From Thermoplasmata archaeon (GTDB lineage Archaea; Thermoplasmatota; Thermoplasmata; Thermoplasmatales; Thermoplasmataceae): a DNA stretch of 64,000 bases. The stretch is from NCBI GenBank assembly GCA_021797355.1, contig JAJZZX010000002.1:124001-188000 (forward strand), given 5' to 3'. The notes beneath the pieces were generated by a model. It was not told where the DNA came from. It searched no databases and saw only the letters and a list, made by a program, of their open reading frames with translations. Shown here one piece after another: positions 41,572 through 51,405 of this stretch (position 1 is its first letter; every line of letters begins with the position of its first letter). Both the position numbers and the translations under genes were made by a program.

Positions 41572-42268
41572 GACCAAAAGACTAGTTATCTCCAGAGCAG
41601 TTAAAATAGCCAGAAAGGAGTATTTCTGGGCGGCAACACCAATGACGGGAAGGCATAACAAGGAAAATTCTGTTGCGCTCTTGACGGTTATCAGAGATTA
41701 CCTTGGGCTAGGAGACAAGGAAAGAGAAGTTACCAGGATGCTGAATAACGGTCTCGTAAAGGTGGACGGTAAGATAGCCAAGGAGAGGAAAACCGCACTT
41801 GGCTTTATGGATGTCATATCAGTCGAATCTCTGAAATTATACTACAGAATAGTCTATGACAACAAAGGACGTTTGATAGTTGCGAAGGAGGACGAGAAAA
41901 ATAGCTCTCTGAAGCCAAAGAAGGTTGTCGACAAGATTACCATTAAAGGCGGAAAGACCCAGCTTGTCTTCCACGATGGAGAAAACATACTTACAGATGA
42001 TAACAGCGTATCTACCGGGGATGTTGTGGTTCTATCAGTACCGGAAAACAAGATTACCCAGGTCCTGAAGATGCAGCCCGGCAACAAGGCTTTCCTGACT
42101 GGAGGCGAGCACGTCGGATCAACCGGAACAATCAAAAAGGTAGAGGTCAAGGAGTCCTCTGGAAAGAATCTAGTCCACTTTGAGGAAGGCTTCTCCACAG
42201 TTTCAGATTACGCCTTTGTCGTAGGCAGCCCAAAGTATACGTTCACAATTCCAGGGGGTGAGCAGTAA
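41561..42268 (+). CDS. rps4e: 30S ribosomal protein eS4
   Basis: 235 residues. N-terminal S4 domain (LKRLVISRAVKIARKEYFWAATPMTGRH-like), LGFMDVISVESLKLYYRIVYD, and a C-terminal KOW-like part GGEHVGSTGTIKKVEVKE. Archaeal/eukaryotic-specific. Confidence 0.95.
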   Translation: MINKTKRLVISRAVKIARKEYFWAATPMTGRHNKENSVALLTVIRDYLGLGDKEREVTRMLNNGLVKVDGKIAKERKTALGFMDVISVESLKLYYRIVYDNKGRLIVAKEDEKNSSLKPKKVVDKITIKGGKTQLVFHDGENILTDDNSVSTGDVVVLSVPENKITQVLKMQPGNKAFLTGGEHVGSTGTIKKVEVKESSGKNLVHFEEGFSTVSDYAFVVGSPKYTFTIPGGEQ

Positions 42269-42819
42269 TGCCAAGAAAAAAACAGGCAGAGAAGACTACC
42301 CAGGTTGAGAATGACATGAGAGCCATAGTGCTGGACAAGGTTGTAGTCAATATCGGAGCCGGGCAGGCCGGCGAAAGGCTTAACAAAGCAGCAAGAGTAA
42401 TCGAAATGCTCACTGACCATAAGCCTGTGTTTACCACAGCAAAAAGGACAGTGAGGGATTTTAATATAAGAAAGGGTCTGCAAATAGGCGCCAAGGTCAC
42501 GCTGAGAAAGAAGGACGCAGAGGAATTCCTAAGGAAGGCACTTTTTGCAAGGGACTACAAGATTCAGGATTATTCATTTGACAGACAGGGTAATGCCTAT
42601 TTTGGAATCGCGGATTACACAGACTTTCAGGGAATGAAGTACGATCCGGAAATAGGCATATTCGGCCTGGATGTAGCTGTAGTACTGAAGAGGAAGGGCG
42701 GATACAGGCTGACCAGGAGAAGGATAGGTTCCAGGAGACTGCCATCAAGCATGGGTATCGCGAAGGAAGAGTCAGAGAAGTTCCTAACCGAGAATTTCAA
42801 TGTAAAAATAATCAGGTGA
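42268..42819 (+). CDS. rpl5: 50S ribosomal protein uL5
   Basis: 183 residues. [49 protein letters not shown] and [25 protein letters not shown] are the family signatures. Binds 5S rRNA with uL18. Starts at the last base of eS4. Confidence 0.96.
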   Translation: MPRKKQAEKTTQVENDMRAIVLDKVVVNIGAGQAGERLNKAARVIEMLTDHKPVFTTAKRTVRDFNIRKGLQIGAKVTLRKKDAEEFLRKALFARDYKIQDYSFDRQGNAYFGIADYTDFQGMKYDPEIGIFGLDVAVVLKRKGGYRLTRRRIGSRRLPSSMGIAKEESEKFLTENFNVKIIR

Positions 42820-42823
42820 ATTA

Positions 42824-42985
42824 ATGTCGCAGGTAAAACTTGAACCAAAGAGAAAATTCGGTCACAAGGAAGGTTGCGTTAGGTGCGGAAGGAAGAGGGG
42901 AATGGTAAGAAGGTACGGGCTGAGGCTGTGCAGGCAGTGTTTCAGGGAAACTGCACCATCCCTTGGATTCAGGAAATACAGTTGA
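42824..42985 (+). CDS. rps14: 30S ribosomal protein uS14, zinc-ribbon type, 53 residues
   Basis: Short frame from ATG 42824, between uL5 and uS8. The product has CVRCGRK and CRQCFRE, the two CxxC pairs of the zinc-binding uS14, then [10 protein letters not shown] at the end as in archaea. A CAGGTGA Shine-Dalgarno lies seven bases upstream. Easily missed because of its length. Confidence 0.95.
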   Translation: MSQVKLEPKRKFGHKEGCVRCGRKRGMVRRYGLRLCRQCFRETAPSLGFRKYS

Positions 42986-42994
42986 GGTGAGCAA

Positions 42995-43384
42995 ATGAGA
43001 CATGATCCGCTTAATGATATTATAAACAGCATCAAGAATGCATCTAGGACAGGCAAGAGAGAGATTGAGGCCGAACCGGCAGCAAATCTCATAGGAAGAG
43101 TGCTCAAAGTAATGCAGGACTACAACTATCTGAAAAGTTTCGAGGTTGTTGACGAAAACAGGGGTGGCAAATTCAAGATTGTACTTAGCAACACCATTAA
43201 CAACTGTGGTGTTATCAAGCCAAGGCTACCGGTGAAGAAGGCCAATCTGGACAGATATGAGGCCAGATATCTTCCTGCACAGGATTTCGGCATTTTGATC
43301 CTCACAACAACCAAGGGTGTGATGAGCCACATCGAAGCAAGAGAACAGGGTCTTGGTGGAAAACTACTTGCATATGTCTATTGA
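42995..43384 (+). CDS. rps8: 30S ribosomal protein uS8
   Basis: 129 residues. MRHDPLNDIINSIKNASRTGKREIE and the C-terminal GVMSHIEAREQGLGGKLLAYVY are diagnostic. GAGGTGA precedes the ATG. Confidence 0.96.
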   Translation: MRHDPLNDIINSIKNASRTGKREIEAEPAANLIGRVLKVMQDYNYLKSFEVVDENRGGKFKIVLSNTINNCGVIKPRLPVKKANLDRYEARYLPAQDFGILILTTTKGVMSHIEAREQGLGGKLLAYVY

Positions 43385-43396
43385 GGTGAAGATAAG

Positions 43397-43927
43397 ATGA
43401 TAGAATGGAAGGAAACGTGGAGTTACGACATTCCTGCCGGCGTTACCCTTTCCGTTAAGGATGGCGAGGTAAAAGTCAAGGGAAAGCTTGGAGAGACCAG
43501 CCGCGTCCTGCGGGACAACTATGTTAGGGTTGAAGGGGACGGCAAGAGAGTCAAAATTTCCATCAGCAAGGATAATCGCAGAAACAAGGGAATTTCAGGA
43601 ACATGGGCATCGGAGATTAAGAATATGGTAACCGGTGTTACAACAGGATTTGAATATGAGATGAAAATAGACTACACACACTTTCCCATGAGGGTTTCGG
43701 TAAGAGGCAACTCGGTGCTAATAGAAAATTTTCTGGGAGAGAGATCACCAAGGACAGCCGAGATCAGGGGTAGCACAAAGGTAAGCGTGAAGGGCGACAG
43801 GGTATTCCTTAACGGTATAGACAAGAGAGATCTTGGCCACACAGCTGCAAATATAGAGAAGGCAACAATGATCAAGGGATTCGATTTGAGGGTATTCCAG
43901 GATGGAATCTATCTGTTGAAAGGATGA
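43397..43927 (+). CDS. rpl6: 50S ribosomal protein uL6
   Basis: 176 residues. IPAGVTLSVKDGEVKVKGKLGE in the first domain and YDIRAHFPM-equivalent YTHFPMRVSVRGNSVLIENFLGERSPR in the second. GAGGTGA Shine-Dalgarno just upstream. Confidence 0.96.
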   Translation: MIEWKETWSYDIPAGVTLSVKDGEVKVKGKLGETSRVLRDNYVRVEGDGKRVKISISKDNRRNKGISGTWASEIKNMVTGVTTGFEYEMKIDYTHFPMRVSVRGNSVLIENFLGERSPRTAEIRGSTKVSVKGDRVFLNGIDKRDLGHTAANIEKATMIKGFDLRVFQDGIYLLKG

Positions 43928-43933
43928 TAAATC

Positions 43934-44341
43934 ATGAACAATATCAAACCAAAACTTACAGAAGCTGAGAAGAAACTTCTCAAGAGAAAGAACAGTGACG
44001 CCAGGCGCCGGGTTGAGTTCAGGCGTCAGGAATGGTTCAGATACAAGAAGCTTGGAGACTCCTGGAGGAAGCCCAGAGGAAAACACTCAAAGCAGAGGGA
44101 GCACCAGGCAAGGAGGCCCCCAGTAGTTGACGCTGGCTTCAGGGGTCCGAGATCAGTTAGGGGCCTCCATCCGTCAGGGTTTAAGGAGGCCATGGTCTTT
44201 AATCCTTCAGACCTTGAGAAGATCGATCCACAGAGGGAAGCAGCAAGGATAGGCTCTACTGTGGGTTCCAGAAAGAGGGAACAAATCATGGAGAAGGCCG
44301 CTGAACTGAACATCAGGGTGCTAAACCCGGAGGTGGACTAG
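43934..44341 (+). CDS. rpl32e: 50S ribosomal protein eL32
   Basis: 135 residues. Basic core [22 protein letters not shown] followed by [16 protein letters not shown] is diagnostic for eL32. Archaeal/eukaryotic only. Starts six bases after uL6 and ends next to eL19. Confidence 0.95.
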   Translation: MNNIKPKLTEAEKKLLKRKNSDARRRVEFRRQEWFRYKKLGDSWRKPRGKHSKQREHQARRPPVVDAGFRGPRSVRGLHPSGFKEAMVFNPSDLEKIDPQREAARIGSTVGSRKREQIMEKAAELNIRVLNPEVD

Positions 44342-44342
44342 G

Positions 44343-44798
44343 ATGAAGCTCAATACCGCTAAACGGATAGCAGCCGATGAATTTAAATCTGGTATTTCCA
44401 GAGTATGGGTTGACACAAACAGCCTTGATCAGGTGATGGAGGCCGCTTCGCGGCAGGATGTAAGGGAACTAATTAGGAGAAACGTAATACAGGTAAAGCC
44501 CAAGAAAGGTAACTCCAATGCTCGGCTGAAGAAAAGAATAACACAAAGGTCGAAGGAGAGGAGAAGAGGTCCAGGTTCAATCCGGGGAACAAAATATGCA
44601 AGATTTCCAAGGAAGGACAGATGGATCAAGACCATAAGGGCGCTTAGAGACGAGCTCCGGACAATGAAGAGAGAGAACAGAATCGATGCAAAAACATTCA
44701 GGAAGTTCTATGTGCAGGTTAAGGGCGGAAGCATCAGATCCAGGGCACAGCTTGTCCAGCACATGAAATCAATGGGATATCTGGGTGAGCAGAAATGA
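44343..44798 (+). CDS. rpl19e: 50S ribosomal protein eL19
   Basis: 151 residues. LNTAKRIAADEFKSGISRVWVD, a basic linker RITQRSKERRRGPGSIRGTKYARFPRK and a long helix are typical. Overlaps uL18 by four bases. Confidence 0.95.
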   Translation: MKLNTAKRIAADEFKSGISRVWVDTNSLDQVMEAASRQDVRELIRRNVIQVKPKKGNSNARLKKRITQRSKERRRGPGSIRGTKYARFPRKDRWIKTIRALRDELRTMKRENRIDAKTFRKFYVQVKGGSIRSRAQLVQHMKSMGYLGEQK

Positions 44799-45286
44799 TG
44801 CAGTACAGCGTTATGAAGAGGAGAAGGGAGGGTGTAACCAACTACCACAAGAGGCTCAAACTACTGAAATCTGGCCTTCCCAGGCTTGTGGTCAGGCCTT
44901 CGAACAAGGGGATTCTGGCTCAAGTGGTAAATTACGCACAGAGTGGGGACCTTGTGGTATGCACGGTGACAGAGAGATCCCTCAAGAAACTGGGCCTCAA
45001 TGTTGACGGGAACAGTGTGCCAGTGTCCTATCTTGTAGGTTTCGCACTGGGCCTCAAATGCAAGAAGAAGAAAGTGAAGAATGCTATCCTGGATTCTGGT
45101 AGATACAATATTATCAAAGGAGGAAGGATATCTGCAGTTCTGAAAGGATTTACCGATGCAGGCGTAAAGGTTCCACATGAATCATCAATTTTCCCGAAAA
45201 AAGACAGGCTTGCCGGAAAGCACCTGAAGAACGGTGCGTCAATTAATCTTGATGAGATGAAGAAAATGCTGGAGGAGAAGATATGA
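44795..45286 (+). CDS. rpl18: 50S ribosomal protein uL18
   Basis: 163 residues. RRREGVTNYHKRLKLLKSGLPRLVVRPSNKGILAQVV and DSGRYNIIKGGRISAVLKGFTDAGV are family signatures. Internal ATG codons at 44798 and 44813 are possible starts. Binds 5S rRNA. ATGA overlap with uS5. Confidence 0.95.
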   Translation: MMQYSVMKRRREGVTNYHKRLKLLKSGLPRLVVRPSNKGILAQVVNYAQSGDLVVCTVTERSLKKLGLNVDGNSVPVSYLVGFALGLKCKKKKVKNAILDSGRYNIIKGGRISAVLKGFTDAGVKVPHESSIFPKKDRLAGKHLKNGASINLDEMKKMLEEKI

Positions 45287-45951
45287 CGGAAGAAACATGG
45301 ATACCGGTTACCCAGTTAGGCAAAATGGTAGCCTCGGGCCAGATCAAGACCATGTCTGAAGCCCTGAGAACAAAATTGCCGCTTAAGGAATATCAGATTG
45401 TCGATTACCTGCTACCCAATCTCAAGGACGAGGTAATAGACATTGAGCGGGCACAGAGAATGACCGACTCCGGCAGAAGGATGAACTACTCAGTAACGGC
45501 CGTAGTCGGAAATGAGGATGGTTTCATAGGGGTTGGCCGCGGCAAAGCCAAGGAAGCAGCTCCTGCAATAAGGAAAGCCATTAACAATGCAAAGCTCAAC
45601 ATTCTCGAGATAAGGCGCGGATGCGGGTCTTGGGAGTGCGGATGCGGAAGGGCACACACTCTTCCATTCCTCGTAAAGGGAAAATCCGGGTCAGTCGAGG
45701 TCATATTGAAACCTGCCCCGCAGGGTGTTGGGAGGGCAGTTGGCGATATAGCCAAGATTATTCTCAGGATGGCAGGAATAGAGGATGCCTGGGGCTTTGC
45801 TGAGGGACACACAAAGACAACAGTAAACTATGCCCTTGCAGCCTTCGATGCAATGAGACAGACAGCAAAAATGAAGGTCAATTCTTCATTGAAGATAAGT
45901 ACTCCAATATATACAGGAAGTGTTTCCAATGCTGGCAGTAATACGAATTAG
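45283..45951 (+). CDS. rps5: 30S ribosomal protein uS5
   Basis: 222 residues. [27 protein letters not shown] and the archaeal [16 protein letters not shown] cysteine-containing insertion, then [18 protein letters not shown]. The insertion with CGxWxCxC is a known archaeal feature. Confidence 0.96.
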   Translation: MTEETWIPVTQLGKMVASGQIKTMSEALRTKLPLKEYQIVDYLLPNLKDEVIDIERAQRMTDSGRRMNYSVTAVVGNEDGFIGVGRGKAKEAAPAIRKAINNAKLNILEIRRGCGSWECGCGRAHTLPFLVKGKSGSVEVILKPAPQGVGRAVGDIAKIILRMAGIEDAWGFAEGHTKTTVNYALAAFDAMRQTAKMKVNSSLKISTPIYTGSVSNAGSNTN

Positions 45952-46420
45952 GGGAACAACAGGCATAAGGCCGCAGGCTGCAAAGACAGCCGAGCTGCTT
46001 AGGCTGAACAGGATAAACCACCTTGTTTTCGTTGAGGACAACGAGACCACAAGGGGAATGCTTCAGACGGTCAAGGATTATGTGACATGGGGCGAAGTGG
46101 ACGAGGAAACCATAGAAATGATACTAAAATACCGGGCACAGCTAAAGGGGCACAACCCGCTCTCCGAGGAGGAGCTAAAGGAAATCAGCGGGTACCAGAC
46201 CTTCAAGGAGCTTGCTTCTGCAATAAATACGGGAAAGATCAAGTTCAGGGATATCAGGGACATTGTTCCGGTAATCAGACTCAACCCGCCAAGGGGAGGA
46301 TACGAAGCCATTCGAAAGCCCTTCAAGCAGAAAGGTTCAGCGGGCTACAGGGGGAAGGACATTAACAACCTCATACTTAGAATGCTGAAATCAGGAGTTG
46401 ATTTAAATGGTAAGAACTAG
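45929..46420 (+). CDS. rpl30: 50S ribosomal protein uL30
   Basis: About 163 residues from ATG 45929 (ATG 45920 is also open). [37 protein letters not shown] and [20 protein letters not shown] match the long archaeal uL30. The start lies inside uS5 (23-base overlap). Confidence 0.94.
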   Translation: MLAVIRIRGTTGIRPQAAKTAELLRLNRINHLVFVEDNETTRGMLQTVKDYVTWGEVDEETIEMILKYRAQLKGHNPLSEEELKEISGYQTFKELASAINTGKIKFRDIRDIVPVIRLNPPRGGYEAIRKPFKQKGSAGYRGKDINNLILRMLKSGVDLNGKN

Positions 46421-46847
46421 GACAAAAAAGCTGAGGGGCGGCCACTACGGCAGAGGCATGAAGGCAGGAAGAGGAAAGGGCAAGAGGGGTGGATCCGGCA
46501 TGTCCGGCCTTGGAAAGCATAGATGGGTCTGGCTTCTGAAGTATGATCGGGATCATTTTGGCGGGCACGGCTTTACAAGCCACCATCAGGGCAGACCCGA
46601 CATTCCAATTACCCTCTCACAGCTTGAGGCTAGCATGGACAGCCTCAGGGCACAGGGGTTTGTCAAGGAAGGGAAGGGTGGCCTTATGGTTGACCTTGCC
46701 GCTGCAGGATACACAAAGCTTCTGGGTTCAGGCGATTTCCGGACGAAGGCTACCATAAAGGTGGGCAAGGCAACCGAAAAAGCATTAAGTAAGCTTTCCT
46801 CTCAGGGCATTACGGTAGAGACTGATGGTGGACGTTCAGAGGAATAA
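46407..46847 (+). CDS. rpl15: 50S ribosomal protein uL15
   Basis: 146 residues. [24 protein letters not shown] glycine-rich N-terminus and [19 protein letters not shown] are archaeal uL15 features. Last ribosomal gene of the block; overlaps secY by 23 bases. Confidence 0.95.
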   Translation: MVRTRTKKLRGGHYGRGMKAGRGKGKRGGSGMSGLGKHRWVWLLKYDRDHFGGHGFTSHHQGRPDIPITLSQLEASMDSLRAQGFVKEGKGGLMVDLAAAGYTKLLGSGDFRTKATIKVGKATEKALSKLSSQGITVETDGGRSEE

Positions 46848-48585
46848 GGGGGTTGCCATACCAGTACTTCTGGTATTTGCAATCGTTGTGGCTTCATTTG
46901 CTGAAATTGACCATTACGGCCCTCTGAAACTGTTCGTAGTTGCCCTCCTGCTCTCACCCATTTTCTTCATCTCGTATCTAGTTTTCAGCTACAAGGGCCC
47001 AAAGCAGAGCAAGCTTTACGGCCTGGAATATCTTACTTCTAAGTTGCCTGCCGTAAAGAAGGCAAAGGGGCACGTGCAATTCAAGTATAAGCTGATGTGG
47101 ACAGCTCTGGTTGTTCTGCTCTACTTTGCCCTGACAAATATTTATGTTTATGGCCTAAACAGAACACAGTCCATTGATGTTTTTGCATCATTCAGGGCAA
47201 TATTTGCCGGGGCTGAAGGCTCACTAATGGATCTGGGAATAGGCCCTATAGTAACTGCGAGCATCGTCATGCAGCTATTTGCAGGAGCAAAGATATTCAA
47301 TATAGACCTTACCGATTCTTCAGACAAGGCAATTTACCAAGGCGTACAGAAACTTCTGGTTATTATAATGATATTCGTGGAGGCCATTCCTCAGGCGTTC
47401 GGATATCTGGTCCCCGATACCGCCCTTGTCAATTCACTAGCAGCCATAGCCCCGGGTTATGGACATTTCTTGGCGCAGACAATAATTGTTGCGCAGCTGT
47501 TCTTTGGATCATATCTTGTTTTCCTTATGGACGAGGTTGTTTCCAAGTATGGCATTGGATCTGGTATTTCACTTTTCATAGCTGCAGGAGTTTCGCAGCA
47601 ACTGGTTACTGGGACAATAAACTGGCTTCCATCATCGCTTACTACCACCATGTCGCTTACCAATCCACCGGCAGGTGCAATTCCGAAGCTCCTCTACATT
47701 ATAACTCACGCCAGTTCTGGTTATCTCATATCCACTGGCATACCGCAGATAATGTTTGAGCCACCAAACCCAATTGTAGCCCTGCTTGGCACAATTCTCA
47801 TATTCTTCATTGTTGCATACTTCCAGAGCAGCAAGATAGAGCTTCCAATAGCCCATGAGCGCGTTAGGGGGGCCAGGGGCAGGTATCCGCTTCAGTTGCT
47901 GTATGCATCCAATATTCCAGTAATCCTGGCGACTGCTCTCCTTGCTAACGTATCCATGTGGACACTGCTCTTCTGGAGCAGCCCTGTACTCAGCCATGTG
48001 CCAATCCTCGGCCACAATCCGCTTCTTGGCTCATATCCAACCGCTGCTCAGGTTACAGCACTGAATATATCCCAGACCACACCCACAGGAGGATTGGCAT
48101 TCTATCTCTTCTCTCCAAACGGACTTTCGGACTGGCTGTTTCCAATTCTGCAGCCTTCAACTGCCCAGAGCGTCCTCTTTGGCCACACCGCCTGGCAGGA
48201 GGGAATACATGTGATAGTATTCCTTGGATTTATGATCATAGCCAGCGTCATATTTGCCAAATTCTGGATTGAGACAACCAACATGGGTCCGTCGTCGGTT
48301 GCTCGGCAGATCATGTCAAGCGGAATGCAGATTCCTGGTTTCAGGAGAGATCCTAAGGTCATAGAGAGGGTACTGAAGAAGTACATCCCTGCCATAACAG
48401 TTTTCAGCGGTGCCGTTGTTGGGCTTCTCGCTGCGGGCGCAAACCTTATTGGCACCGTGGGCGACACAAGCGGTACGGGCCTATTGCTGGCTGTAGGCAT
48501 AGTTATACAGTTCTACGAAGCCATGGGAAGGGAGCAGCTCATGGAGATGCACCCAGTCATCAGGCAGTTTTTCGTTGGTGGTTAA
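46825..48585 (+). CDS. secY: protein translocase subunit SecY, with N-terminal extension
   Basis: Channel subunit of the Sec translocon in the cytoplasmic membrane. Canonical sequence begins near residue 76 (KLPAVKKAKGHVQFKYKLMWTALV), with GIGPIVTASIVMQLFAGAKI as the plug/TM2 region and GIGSGISLFIAAGV later. Before it are about 75 extra residues with two hydrophobic spans (about 9-28 and 33-55). At 586 residues it is longer than the usual 430-490. ATG 46825 lies within uL15. Coupled to adkA downstream. Confidence 0.94.
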   Translation: MVDVQRNKGVAIPVLLVFAIVVASFAEIDHYGPLKLFVVALLLSPIFFISYLVFSYKGPKQSKLYGLEYLTSKLPAVKKAKGHVQFKYKLMWTALVVLLYFALTNIYVYGLNRTQSIDVFASFRAIFAGAEGSLMDLGIGPIVTASIVMQLFAGAKIFNIDLTDSSDKAIYQGVQKLLVIIMIFVEAIPQAFGYLVPDTALVNSLAAIAPGYGHFLAQTIIVAQLFFGSYLVFLMDEVVSKYGIGSGISLFIAAGVSQQLVTGTINWLPSSLTTTMSLTNPPAGAIPKLLYIITHASSGYLISTGIPQIMFEPPNPIVALLGTILIFFIVAYFQSSKIELPIAHERVRGARGRYPLQLLYASNIPVILATALLANVSMWTLLFWSSPVLSHVPILGHNPLLGSYPTAAQVTALNISQTTPTGGLAFYLFSPNGLSDWLFPILQPSTAQSVLFGHTAWQEGIHVIVFLGFMIIASVIFAKFWIETTNMGPSSVARQIMSSGMQIPGFRRDPKVIERVLKKYIPAITVFSGAVVGLLAAGANLIGTVGDTSGTGLLLAVGIVIQFYEAMGREQLMEMHPVIRQFFVGG

Positions 48586-49140
48586 TTGAGAGTCGTCATT
48601 TCTGGAGTGGCGGGGGTAGGCAAGTCCACGGTGCTTGAACTAGTCAGGAAGAAGACCAATTACGATATCATAAATTTCGGTACACTAATGTTCGAAATGG
48701 CACGAAACATTGATCTTGTCAAGGACAGGGATGAACTGCGAAAGCTACCAGTCGACACTCAGATAAACCTCCAGAAGAAAGCTTCAGCTGCCATTGGAAA
48801 AATGAACAACGTTATAATTGACACACATATGACAATAAAGACGCCTGACGGCTATCTGCCCGGCCTTCCGGAATGGGTTATCAGGGAACTGAAAGTGTCA
48901 GCATACTATCTGATAGAGGCAGACCCCGAGCAGATACTGAAGAGGCGCAACCTTGACTCCTCCAGGAGGAGGGACAGCGATACTGCGGAAGATATAAAGG
49001 AGCACCAGGAGGTCAACAGGTATTATGCGTCTTCTTATTCTGTTTATACCGGTGCGACAATAAGATTCATCCTCAATGTGGATGGAAAACCTGACATAGC
49101 AGCAGAGAATATAGTAAGGAGATTGATGCCCCATGACTGA
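48586..49140 (+). CDS. adkA: archaeal adenylate kinase
   Basis: 184 residues. P-loop GVAGVGKST at residues 7-15 and the archaeal-type layout without the bacterial LID zinc finger: INFGTLMFEMA, IIDTHMTIKTPDGYLPGLP, and EADPEQILKRRNLDSSRRRDSD (lid arginines). Converts AMP + ATP to 2 ADP. TTG start directly follows the secY stop; adk next to secY is conserved gene order. Confidence 0.94.
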   Translation: MRVVISGVAGVGKSTVLELVRKKTNYDIINFGTLMFEMARNIDLVKDRDELRKLPVDTQINLQKKASAAIGKMNNVIIDTHMTIKTPDGYLPGLPEWVIRELKVSAYYLIEADPEQILKRRNLDSSRRRDSDTAEDIKEHQEVNRYYASSYSVYTGATIRFILNVDGKPDIAAENIVRRLMPHD

Positions 49141-49849
49141 GCAGCAGAAGACAACAATGAACAGGCCCGCACTGGAAAAGAACCAGCAGGCAGCCATGGG
49201 CAAGATGATGCGCTTCCAGATGATCTACATGATGATCAGCATCCTGATGCTCATAGTGATCTTCAATGGAACAATAAGGAATGATATAGGGCTGGGAATG
49301 GGTTACATACTGCTGCCCATAGTCGGGTTCAACTATAGCTTCCCAATATTCACCATCATTCTTGTTGCAATCATAATTGGCCTGATAACGTCCATTCCAA
49401 GATATTTCTTCACCGACTGGATTCAGATGGGTAGGATACAGAACAGGATGAGGGCATTCAACAAGGTCTATTCTGAAGCCATGAGATCACAGCAGAGGGA
49501 CAAGCTGCAGAAGCTTCAGAAGATGAGGATGGAGATGTCCATAGAGCAGTCCCAGCTCAGCATGAACCAGATGAAGCCGCTCATGGTACTGACCATATTC
49601 ACACTGCTTCTGTTTGCCTGGATATACTACTTCGTTACGAGGGTCCCTTACCAGATAATAGCATTCCCCTGGAATTTCAATGTCAACATAGCTACGGCAC
49701 ATCTCTGGACATTCCCGTACTGGTTCATCGCTGACATACTTGCAACTTCTGCCTTTGGCTATCTGGCAACGAGCATTATCAAGATTTTTGACTTCAGCCA
49801 CAAGCTGAAGAAAGCAGAGCAGTCAGGATCAAATGAGATTGACCATTAG
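49133..49849 (+). CDS. EMC3/TMCO1-family (DUF106) membrane insertase homologue
   Basis: 238 residues with about four membrane spans and a central cytoplasmic coiled coil (RMRAFNKVYSEAMRSQQRDKLQKLQKMRMEM). This is the archaeal DUF106 layout, related to the Oxa1/YidC superfamily. It probably inserts membrane proteins together with SecY, which is encoded two genes upstream; that role is family knowledge. Overlaps adkA by eight and cmk by 17 bases. Confidence 0.88.
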   Translation: MTEQQKTTMNRPALEKNQQAAMGKMMRFQMIYMMISILMLIVIFNGTIRNDIGLGMGYILLPIVGFNYSFPIFTIILVAIIIGLITSIPRYFFTDWIQMGRIQNRMRAFNKVYSEAMRSQQRDKLQKLQKMRMEMSIEQSQLSMNQMKPLMVLTIFTLLLFAWIYYFVTRVPYQIIAFPWNFNVNIATAHLWTFPYWFIADILATSAFGYLATSIIKIFDFSHKLKKAEQSGSNEIDH

Positions 49850-50366
49850 CGGCCCGATTGGCAGTGGAAAATCAACCGTTGGCCGCATTCTTTCGCAGCG
49901 GCTTGGAATTGGTTTTTTTTCTGGTGGCTACTTCTTCAGGCAACAGGCTGAAGCCAAGGGAATGACAGTCGAGGAATTCAATATCTACGCAGAAGCCCAT
50001 GACGATGTTGACAGAAATCTCGATGAGATGATCAAGGAGTTTCTCAGAACACATGATAATGTAGTGGTTGAGTCGAGGCTTTCAGGGTGGATATGCCATA
50101 GGGCTGGCATAGAGGCGTTCAAGATATTCCTTTCAGCCTCCCTTGATGTCAGGTACATCAGAATTGCGAAACGGGAAGGCGTCAACTCCGGTCTAAGGGA
50201 GAAGATGATAGAGAGGGAAAACTCAGAGATAAAGCGTTACATGCAATATTACGGAATTGATTATTCAGACACAAGCATCTATGACATGGTTATAAATTCT
50301 GACAACATGGGTGCGGAAGAGGTGGCAGGGGTGATTTATGACAGTGTCAGGGCTAAATACCTCTGA
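49833..50366 (+). CDS. cmk: cytidylate kinase
   Basis: 177 residues. P-loop SGPIGSGKSTVGRIL at the N-terminus, GFFSGGYFFRQQAEAKGM, VVESRLSGWICHRAG, and YMQYYGIDYSD near the end match archaeal Cmk. Phosphorylates CMP/dCMP. Lies in the adk-DUF106-cmk-truB order seen across euryarchaea. Start overlaps DUF106 gene; end overlaps truB by 29 bases. Confidence 0.93.
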   Translation: MRLTISGPIGSGKSTVGRILSQRLGIGFFSGGYFFRQQAEAKGMTVEEFNIYAEAHDDVDRNLDEMIKEFLRTHDNVVVESRLSGWICHRAGIEAFKIFLSASLDVRYIRIAKREGVNSGLREKMIERENSEIKRYMQYYGIDYSDTSIYDMVINSDNMGAEEVAGVIYDSVRAKYL

Positions 50367-51405
50367 TTTGCTGAAGGATTGCTTCATAGCCATTGACAAG
50401 CCGAAAGGGCCCACTAGCCATCAGGTGGACTACTGGGTGAGGCAGATTACCGGCGTGGACAAGGTTGGCCATGTGGGTACTCTCGATCCCAATGCATCTG
50501 GGCTCCTGGTGATGGCACTCGGAAGGGCCGTCAAGCTCATTGACATCGCACATGAGTATCCGAAGGAATACCTCACAGTCATGCGGCTCTACGGTGACAC
50601 TGGGGATGACAACCTGCTTTCGCTCTTCAGGGAATTTACGGGCGAGATATACCAGCTTCCCCCAATGAAATCGGCGGTCGCCCGCACCTTAAGGATTAGG
50701 AAGATATACGACCTTAAGCTGATGGAAAGGGAAAACCGACTGGTCCTTTTCAACGTAAAATGCGAATCTGGCACCTACATCAGGACACTTTGCACGGACA
50801 TGGGCTATGCGCTTGGATTTGGCGCCCAGATGGCAGAATTAAGGAGAACAGTAACAGGGCCCTTTGACGAGTCCATGATGCATACGCTCCAAGACCTTTC
50901 AGACGCTGTCCAGATGGCAGCAAGCGGCAACACATCAAAACTTGGCCAAATGGTAATTCCAATGATACAGCTTTTCCGTAACGATCCGAAAATTGTTGTT
51001 AAAAGAACTGCAATCACGAACATTGCTCATGGATCGGATCTGTTTCCAGGAGGCATCAGGGCAGTCATAGGGAAGCCAATGAAGGGCGACCGCGTTGCTG
51101 TTGTAACTGAAGATAACCAGCTCATAGGCACCGGGCACATGCTTGTTAATCATGACGATATCCTTGATCTGAAAGTGGTTGATTTCGACAGGATACTCCT
51201 TGACAACCCTGACCAGAGGAATCAAGCCTCTGTAATTCGGGAGATGCCCCAGCAGATAACCGGAAGGATGCCCTTCAGGCATAAGCCTGACAGGAATGCC
51301 AGTGGAAGCAGAAACAGGGACTCCGGCAAGAAGTGGCGGGAAAAGGGCCAGAACTATAGGGAACACGGGGGAAAGAATTATGGCGGGAGAAAAAAAGTCC
51401 GCTGA
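50338..51405 (+). CDS. truB: tRNA/rRNA pseudouridine synthase Cbf5/TruB
   Basis: 355 residues. Catalytic aspartate in VGHVGTLDPNASGLL near residue 55; YLTVMRLYGDTGDDN and LPPMKSAVARTLRIRKIY; C-terminal PUA domain (about residues 225-300). The final 45 residues form a basic, Arg/Gly/Asn-rich tail. Acts as the box H/ACA guide catalytic subunit or alone on tRNA U55. Notably the tRNA-Gly at 59.3 kb has C at position 55. Confidence 0.94.
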   Translation: MTVSGLNTSDLLKDCFIAIDKPKGPTSHQVDYWVRQITGVDKVGHVGTLDPNASGLLVMALGRAVKLIDIAHEYPKEYLTVMRLYGDTGDDNLLSLFREFTGEIYQLPPMKSAVARTLRIRKIYDLKLMERENRLVLFNVKCESGTYIRTLCTDMGYALGFGAQMAELRRTVTGPFDESMMHTLQDLSDAVQMAASGNTSKLGQMVIPMIQLFRNDPKIVVKRTAITNIAHGSDLFPGGIRAVIGKPMKGDRVAVVTEDNQLIGTGHMLVNHDDILDLKVVDFDRILLDNPDQRNQASVIREMPQQITGRMPFRHKPDRNASGSRNRDSGKKWREKGQNYREHGGKNYGGRKKVR

